Part shown: one piece after another, positions 59,889 to 64,000 of the stretch
Layout: each line of letters opens with the position of its first letter
How positions within the stretch are numbered: position 1 is the stretch's first letter
Assembly: GCA_913058345.1 (NCBI GenBank)
Contig: CAJXQR010000008.1
Location: 62,001 to 126,000 of the forward strand
Source: an uncultured Gammaproteobacteria bacterium
GTDB taxonomy: Bacteria; Pseudomonadota; Gammaproteobacteria; Pseudomonadales; Porticoccaceae
Length of the DNA stretch: 64,000 nt
Direction of reading: 5' to 3'
Program-made: the position numbers and the translations under genes
Notes under the pieces: model-generated
What the model saw: the letters and a program-made list of their open reading frames with translations, nothing else
What the model was told of the DNA's origin: nothing
The model's database searches: none

Positions 59889-60311
59889 TTATGCACCTCC
59901 AAAGACGTGCTTGAGTAAATAGACGCCGATAAAGCCTGCCGCCATAAATGTACAGGTGGCGATTATTGAACGTAGAGAGAGCCGTGCGATGCCACAAATA
60001 CCGTGGCCACTGGTGCAGCCACTACCGATACCGGTACCAAGACCCACGGCGAGGCCGCCGATAATGGTGAGCAGCGTGCCGCTTTGGGGTATCGGTGGCT
60101 TGAAGTCACTGGAGAGCAGGACGGGAATCGCTCCGCCGATAATAACGCCTGTTATGAAGAGGATACGCCATAGACGCTCAGTCCCGCTTTCAATAAGGGA
60201 GCCCGTTAAAATGCCGCTGACACCTGCGATGCGTCCTTTTAAGGCCATCATCATGACGGCCGCAAGGCCGACAAGTCCGCCGCCAATTAAAGCGAGTACA
60301 AATGGGTGCAT
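59889..60311 (-). CDS. YeeE/YedE-like sulfur transporter half
   Basis: A 140-residue inner-membrane protein with four helices. The conserved blocks are ALIGGGLVGLAAVMMMALKGRIAGVSGI and the Cys motif GSGCTSGHGICGIARLS. The Cys residues of these motifs bind thiosulfate or persulfide sulfur in the family. It starts the split pair with the DUF6691-type half and lies 54 bases from the MBL gene on the same strand, so sulfane sulfur oxidation and transport are likely linked. Confidence 0.88.
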   Translation of the reverse strand: MHPFVLALIGGGLVGLAAVMMMALKGRIAGVSGILTGSLIESGTERLWRILFITGVIIGGAIPVLLSSDFKPPIPQSGTLLTIIGGLAVGLGTGIGSGCTSGHGICGIARLSLRSIIATCTFMAAGFIGVYLLKHVFGGA

Positions 60312-60365
60312 ATTTTATCGCCTGTGTTGCAATTGCGCATGGATGACTGAGTGGGGACAAGAGTC

Positions 60366-61217
60366 TTAATGACCAATCTGGTTAAGCGGTATTTTCAAAT
60401 AGGCAACGCCGTTATCTTCCGCGGTTGGTAATTGGCCGGCGCGGATGTTCACTTGAATGGCGGGCAAAATGAGCACTGGCATTTCCAGTTGCGCATCACG
60501 GGTTTTGCGCATTTCAATAAAGGCATCGGCACCAGAACCCTGTAGCTGGACGTTATTGCGCTGGTCGGCGACGGTACAAACAGACTGCGGAGCCACACCT
60601 TCTTCGGGGTAATCGTGACACAGAAACAGCCGTGTTTCATCGGGAAAGCTGAGGATGCGCTTGAGTGACTGATACAAGGTACTCGCGTCGCCGCCAGGAA
60701 AGTCGGCACGGGCGGTACCATAATTGGGTGCTAGAAAAGTGTCGCCGATGAAGAGGGCATCGTCAATTTGATAGGAGACACAGGCGGGGGTGTGTCCTGG
60801 TGTTTCTAAGACCTTGATGTTGAGCTCTCCCAGTGTGAGGCTATCGCCTTCACCCAGCAGTAAATCGAACTGGCTGCCGTCGGTTGTGAGGTCGGTCATA
60901 TTAAAGACGCCTTTGAAGACATCCTGAACCACAGGGATTTTGGCACCGATCCCCGTTTGTCCACCACATTGTTGTTTGAGGTAGGGTGCTGCGCTCAAAT
61001 GGTCGGCGTGGGCATGGGTTTCAAGAATGTATTGGAGGCTGAGATTGAGTTGCTTGATGTCATTAATAACAGAATCGGCAGAGTTGGTTCCTGTGCGCCC
61101 CGAAGGGTAGTTAAAGTCAAGCACCGGATCGATAATAGCCGCCTGTTTGGAGCTGATATCCCAGACCAGATGGGTAAAGGTTGATGTGCTCTGATCGAAG
61201 TAGGTTTTTACTTCCAT
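60366..61217 (-). CDS. blh: Persulfide dioxygenase-like MBL-fold protein (Blh type)
   Basis: Metallo-beta-lactamase-fold protein of 283 residues. The metal site HAHADHLSAAPYL is at about 62-74 and further His/Asp in GHTPACVSYQ, DALFIGDTFLAPNYGTARADFPGGD and LFLCHDYPEEG. This matches the ETHE1/Blh group that oxidises glutathione persulfide to sulfite with an iron site. It lies between a rhodanese and two sulfur transporters under a BigR-type repressor, the setting of Blh in plant-associated bacteria. GAGG lies before the ATG. Confidence 0.9.
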   Translation of the reverse strand: MEVKTYFDQSTSTFTHLVWDISSKQAAIIDPVLDFNYPSGRTGTNSADSVINDIKQLNLSLQYILETHAHADHLSAAPYLKQQCGGQTGIGAKIPVVQDVFKGVFNMTDLTTDGSQFDLLLGEGDSLTLGELNIKVLETPGHTPACVSYQIDDALFIGDTFLAPNYGTARADFPGGDASTLYQSLKRILSFPDETRLFLCHDYPEEGVAPQSVCTVADQRNNVQLQGSGADAFIEMRKTRDAQLEMPVLILPAIQVNIRAGQLPTAEDNGVAYLKIPLNQIGH

Positions 61218-61251
61218 GGTGCAGACCTCGCGCTTGAGTGAAGCTTTATTA

Positions 61252-61273
61252 TATTAGCACTCATTACATTAGC
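61252..61273 (-). promoter_or_regulatory. BigR-like operator near the blh start
   Basis: On the minus strand two GCTAAT elements (61258 down to 61253 and 61273 down to 61268) precede the blh gene; the first continues as GCTAATATAA. A third copy, TCTAATATAA, lies on the plus strand at 61311-61320. The same core begins the operator at 62206 before the sensor gene. Confidence 0.5.
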
Positions 61274-61426
61274 AACAGTTAAACTATACCGCTCTGTTAT
61301 ATTGAAAAGGTCTAATATAATTAACTTTGAGCGAGCCCTGCCGCACTGGCGAGTGTGCCTCATTGATGCTCAGTCGGTATAAACCCGTGGGTATAAATTC
61401 GCGGGTATGAGCGTGTCAACTTTAAA

Positions 61427-61798
61427 TTAGTCGACAATGCCCTCGGGTATGGCTTGATCTTTACTCCAGGCATCAAAGCCGCCTTCGAGACTATAAACAT
61501 TTGAAAAGCCCATTTCTTGCAGAGTTGCGGCTGCGAGAGCAGAACGACCACCCGACTTACAGTAGACGAGGATGGCCTTGTCACGGTCTGTAAAGGCTGG
61601 ATTGTTTTCTATGCGCATTTCGAGCACGCCGCGCGAGATATGTTCAGAGCCCTCGATATGCCCGGCATCATTTTCGACCTTTTCTCTAACATCGAGCAGG
61701 GTAATATCACCGTGCTTCATGAGCTCTTTGGCTTCTGATCTATCGATACAGCGGATTTTGGTTTTGGCTTGCTGAATGAGTTGCATAGCGCTGGTCAT
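61427..61798 (-). CDS. Rhodanese-like sulfurtransferase
   Basis: Single-domain rhodanese of 123 residues. The active loop is VYCKSGGRSALAAATLQEMGFSNV with the catalytic Cys at about 79. ITLLDVREKVENDAGHIEGSEHISRG is the conserved first half. It moves sulfane sulfur between thiols. Its gene is upstream of blh on the same strand, separated by 209 bases with operator-like motifs, so they may share control rather than a transcript. Confidence 0.92.
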   Translation of the reverse strand: MTSAMQLIQQAKTKIRCIDRSEAKELMKHGDITLLDVREKVENDAGHIEGSEHISRGVLEMRIENNPAFTDRDKAILVYCKSGGRSALAAATLQEMGFSNVYSLEGGFDAWSKDQAIPEGIVD

Positions 61799-62278
61799 GG
61801 TTTGGTTCTCTTGATTTGTGGGGTCGCTTGGTTCTTAAAACTATAGCGCAGCCGAGCGATAAAATGACACTTTTCTATAAACACGCCAAAGCTGGTCTCG
61901 TTGTTGGCCCCGGAAAAGAGCCGCAGGCATTTCGCTTGTCAGGTATCTGAGAGCCGATTACTCACTTGGGTATGGCAAAAGAGTCAGTGCCCGGGGTGAA
62001 TCGGCAGTAAAACGGGAGAGTCGGTGTCAGTGGGGTAGTGGTGTCACGTGTGCGGTAGTCATCGAGTGGCGAGGTCCAGGGTAGACAGAAATCCGTGGCA
62101 GGTGTTGGTGTTGCCCATTTGCTTTGATGTAGCCGGCACTTTGCGACAGATGTTGATAGAGGTGGCTAAGTGCGCGGCCTGCCCCTGTTTATGTGCAAAT
62201 CTCAGGCTAATATAAATTTATTGTATTAGCATAGTTTACTTTAGCAATACATAATATACGAGATGAGCGTCAATATGT
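61799..62278. other. Divergent control region, rhodanese / BigR-type sensor
   Basis: A 480-base gene-free region. Next to the sensor gene is a 7-bp inverted repeat GCTAATA/TATTAGC (62206-62230) inside AT-rich DNA. The region between 61860 and 62190 is more GC-rich and shows nothing recognisable. Confidence 0.55.
62206..62230. promoter_or_regulatory. Operator before the ArsR-type persulfide sensor
   Basis: GCTAATA at 62206-62212 and TATTAGC at 62224-62230 form a perfect inverted repeat with an 11-base AT spacer, about 50 bases before the sensor start. The arrangement and AT-rich spacer fit ArsR-family dimers such as BigR, and the core is repeated near blh. Confidence 0.6.
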
Positions 62279-62623
62279 ATGCTGAGTAGGGCAATTGAGG
62301 TATTCAGAGTGGAAATTCATGGAGATCTAGCTGACCTGGCAAGCCATGCCAGTGAGGCGGAAAGCTTGCTGAAAGGGCTGTCTAACCGCAACCGTTTGAT
62401 GATTCTCTGCGCATTGAGCGAGGGTGAACTCTCTGTGACTGAGCTGAATGAGCGCGTGCCTCTTAGCCAGTCCGCCTTGTCTCAGCACCTGGCGACCTTA
62501 CGCCGCGGTGGCATGGTGGCCACGCGGCGCCAATCCCAGACCATATATTATCGGCTCGACGACCCCAAAGTGAGTGTGATTATTGAGGTTTTATACAGTA
62601 TGTTTTGTGGCGCACCAGCCTAG
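62279..62623 (+). CDS. bigR: ArsR-family persulfide sensor (BigR/SqrR type)
   Basis: Winged-helix repressor of about 114 residues. The core LLKGLSNRNRLMILCALSEGELSVTELNERVPLSQSALSQHLATLRRGGMVATRRQSQTIYYRL is typical. Cys44 (MILCAL) and Cys110 (MFCGAPA end) are 66 residues apart, the same spacing as the pair that forms a tetrasulfide bridge in BigR and SqrR. It would release DNA on exposure to persulfide. The start is uncertain: GTG at 62309, preceded by TTGAGG eight bases away, gives a shorter and more usual protein of about 104 residues. The sulfur genes on the other strand are the expected targets. Confidence 0.9.
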   Translation: MLSRAIEVFRVEIHGDLADLASHASEAESLLKGLSNRNRLMILCALSEGELSVTELNERVPLSQSALSQHLATLRRGGMVATRRQSQTIYYRLDDPKVSVIIEVLYSMFCGAPA

Positions 62624-62674
62624 CATTGACTGGCAAAAGCCTGTGTCTTTGAGGTTCTAAAGGTTTGTCGGTGT

Positions 62675-63466
62675 TTATTGGAAGCCATGTTCGGCCTGGG
62701 GGAAGTCGCCACTGCGTACGGCATCGGCGTAGGCTTGCAATGCGAGTTGTACGCTGTTGGTCTCGGCGAGAAAGTTTTTAGTGAAGTTGGGAATACGTGG
62801 AGAAAGGCCGAGCATGTCGTAGAGAACGAGCACTTGGGCGTCGGTATGAGGGCCAGCTCCAATGCCAATCACGGGGATGTCTAAAGCCTTCGTAATCGTT
62901 GCTGCCAGTTCTGTTGGTACACATTCCAGCACCAACATATCGGCGCCAGCCTCCTGTAAAATTTTGGCATCGCGCAAAATTAATTCGGCGCCTTCGTCAT
63001 CGCGCCCCTGCACTTTATAGCCACCTAGTTTATTAAAAGACTGAGGTGTCAGGCCCAGGTGACCACACACGGGCACACCGCGCTGGCTGAGACTGAAGAC
63101 AGATTCTTCTAGCCAGGCGCCGCCCTCGACTTTGACCATTTGTGCGCCGGCTTGCATGAGCCGTGCTGCATTAACGAGGGTGTCTTCTTCCGTGGCGTAG
63201 GACATATAGGGCATGTCAGAAACAATCAATGACTGACTGTTGCCGCGGCTCACAGCGCCAGTGTGGTGTAGCATATCGGCCATGGTCACTGGTACGGTGC
63301 TGGCATACCCGAGAATAACATTGCCCAGGGAATCACCAACCAGAATGACATCAATACCCGCGAGTTCAATTTGTCGTGCAAAAGCACTGTCATAGGCGGT
63401 GACGACAGGGAATTTTTCACCGGCAATTTTGTGACTTTTTAGGGTGTTGATGGTGACAGATTTCAT
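62675..63466 (-). CDS. panB: 3-methyl-2-oxobutanoate hydroxymethyltransferase
   Basis: First enzyme of pantothenate synthesis: ketoisovalerate plus methylene-tetrahydrofolate gives ketopantoate. The 263-residue TIM-barrel protein shows VTAYDSAFARQIELAGIDVILVGDSLGNVILGY, VKVEGG, CGHLGLTPQSFNKLGGYKVQGR and PVIGIGAGPHTDAQVLVLYDMLG. Length and motifs are normal. GAGG lies before the ATG. It lies after a deoxynucleoside kinase gene, as in Pseudomonas, where panC often follows; here the sulfur module follows instead and panC is not seen. Confidence 0.95.
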   Translation of the reverse strand: MKSVTINTLKSHKIAGEKFPVVTAYDSAFARQIELAGIDVILVGDSLGNVILGYASTVPVTMADMLHHTGAVSRGNSQSLIVSDMPYMSYATEEDTLVNAARLMQAGAQMVKVEGGAWLEESVFSLSQRGVPVCGHLGLTPQSFNKLGGYKVQGRDDEGAELILRDAKILQEAGADMLVLECVPTELAATITKALDIPVIGIGAGPHTDAQVLVLYDMLGLSPRIPNFTKNFLAETNSVQLALQAYADAVRSGDFPQAEHGFQ

Positions 63467-63510
63467 CGGTTGGCCTCTATTAATACGTAATACATGGTTG
63501 ATTAAATGCC

Positions 63511-64000
63511 TTACAAATGTGCCTGAGGGTTGTAGTAGTGTCGCCCGCTTTTGATGCTGAGTAGGTAATCGACCAGGTGTCGGTAATCGTCTTCGTTGTT
63601 AATGGGGTCGATGTCTGCTGCGTTAATAATCAACAGCGGTGCGGCCTCATAGTAATGAAAGAACTCCATGTAGGCTTCATTGAGTTGCGTCAGGTAGGCT
63701 AAATCGATATGGCGTTCGCTGGCAACACCGCGGTTGGTGATGCGCTCCATGAGTACATCAGCAGGTGCTTGTAAATAAACCACTAAATCGGGAATGGGTT
63801 TGTTCAGTGTTAGCTGTTGGTACACCGTTTGGTAGATTTTTAATTCGTCAGCATCGAGAGTCACACGGGCAAAGAGAGGGTCTTTGTCCATAAGAAAATC
63901 GGCAATGCGTAAGGGTTGGAACATGTCGCCCTGACGTAGCGCTTCAATTTGTTCGGCTCGTTGCAATAAAAAATGAAGTTGCGTTGGCAGTGCGGCGGCT
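63511..64000 (-). CDS. Deoxynucleoside kinase, C-terminal part (5' end outside window)
   Basis: The frame is open to the window edge and the protein begins beyond it; about 162 residues are visible (from AALPTQLHFLLQRAEQIEAL). It contains DFLMDKDPLFARVTLD, DLVVYLQAPADVLMERITNRGVASER (the ERS-type lid) and LLIINAADIDPINNEDDYRHLVDYLL. These match deoxyadenosine/deoxyguanosine kinases of the P-loop family that lie beside panB in gammaproteobacteria. The P-loop itself is outside the window. An internal TTG at 63966 is not the true start. Confidence 0.9.
   Translation of the reverse strand, partial: AAALPTQLHFLLQRAEQIEALRQGDMFQPLRIADFLMDKDPLFARVTLDADELKIYQTVYQQLTLNKPIPDLVVYLQAPADVLMERITNRGVASERHIDLAYLTQLNEAYMEFFHYYEAAPLLIINAADIDPINNEDDYRHLVDYLLSIKSGRHYYNPQAHL

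Noticed and set aside
1-64000. CRISPR arrays, tRNA and rRNA genes
   Set aside because: No repeat-spacer series, no cloverleaf and no rRNA-like sequence was seen by eye; a covariance search was not possible.

Overview
The window comes from a motile gammaproteobacterium, probably a marine one. The polar-type flagellar cluster with FleQ/FleSR, FlhF/FleN and MotCD is Pseudomonas-like. The metabolic genes (acyl-CoA carboxylase with acyl-CoA dehydrogenase, SDR, a DUF7064-type protein, a catabolic TPP enzyme) fit a marine aerobic heterotroph of the Cellvibrionales/Spongiibacteraceae sort. That placement is an inference from gene content and was not checked by a search.

Bases 1-29086 hold the flagellar supercluster as two converging arms. 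The plus arm runs flagellin (C-terminal piece only), flaG, fliD, fliS, a fliT-like gene, a PilZ-like gene, a short fleQ, fleS, fleR, fliEFGHIJ and fliK. The minus arm runs fliL, fliM, fliN, fliO, fliP, fliQ, fliR, flhB, flhA, flhF, fleN, fliA, motC, motD and a new-looking 55-residue ORF. The arms meet at a bidirectional terminator (16664-16695). Sequences resembling sigma-54 promoters lie before fleS, fliK and fliL, and a good sigma-28 (FliA) promoter lies before fliD, so the flagellar hierarchy can be read from the sequence. No chemotaxis genes stand between fliA and motCD. FleQ lacks its N-terminal domain and the residues that bind c-di-GMP in Pseudomonas.

Bases 29299-32198 hold a DUF4124-like membrane protein, an FNR-like regulator with only a CxxC pair, and a double-receiver response regulator with a degenerate GGDEF domain. 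Bases 32515-38837 hold a minus-strand catabolic block: SDR, MAPEG protein, then the two subunits of an acyl-CoA carboxylase and an acyl-CoA dehydrogenase. It has a palindromic operator-like site and a telomere-like G-quadruplex motif. Bases 38999-49407 hold an FKBP, a gene-free stretch of about 800 bases with a foldable element, a DUF7064-type protein, an MsbA-like exporter, a DUF924 protein and a YbhGFSR-type export operon.

Bases 49462-59098 hold a SCO copper protein, an unknown membrane-anchored protein, a VOC protein, a decayed region with a MazE-antitoxin remnant and phased repeats, an acetolactate-synthase-like enzyme, alcohol and aldehyde dehydrogenases, an alpha/beta hydrolase and a frameshifted type-2 acyl-CoA dehydrogenase. 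Bases 59357-62623 form a persulfide-detoxification module: two YeeE/YedE-type transporters, a persulfide-dioxygenase-like MBL protein, a rhodanese and a BigR/SqrR-type ArsR sensor, with shared operator-like motifs. The window ends in panB and a partial deoxynucleoside kinase. I found no rRNA, tRNA, CRISPR array or intact insertion sequence.
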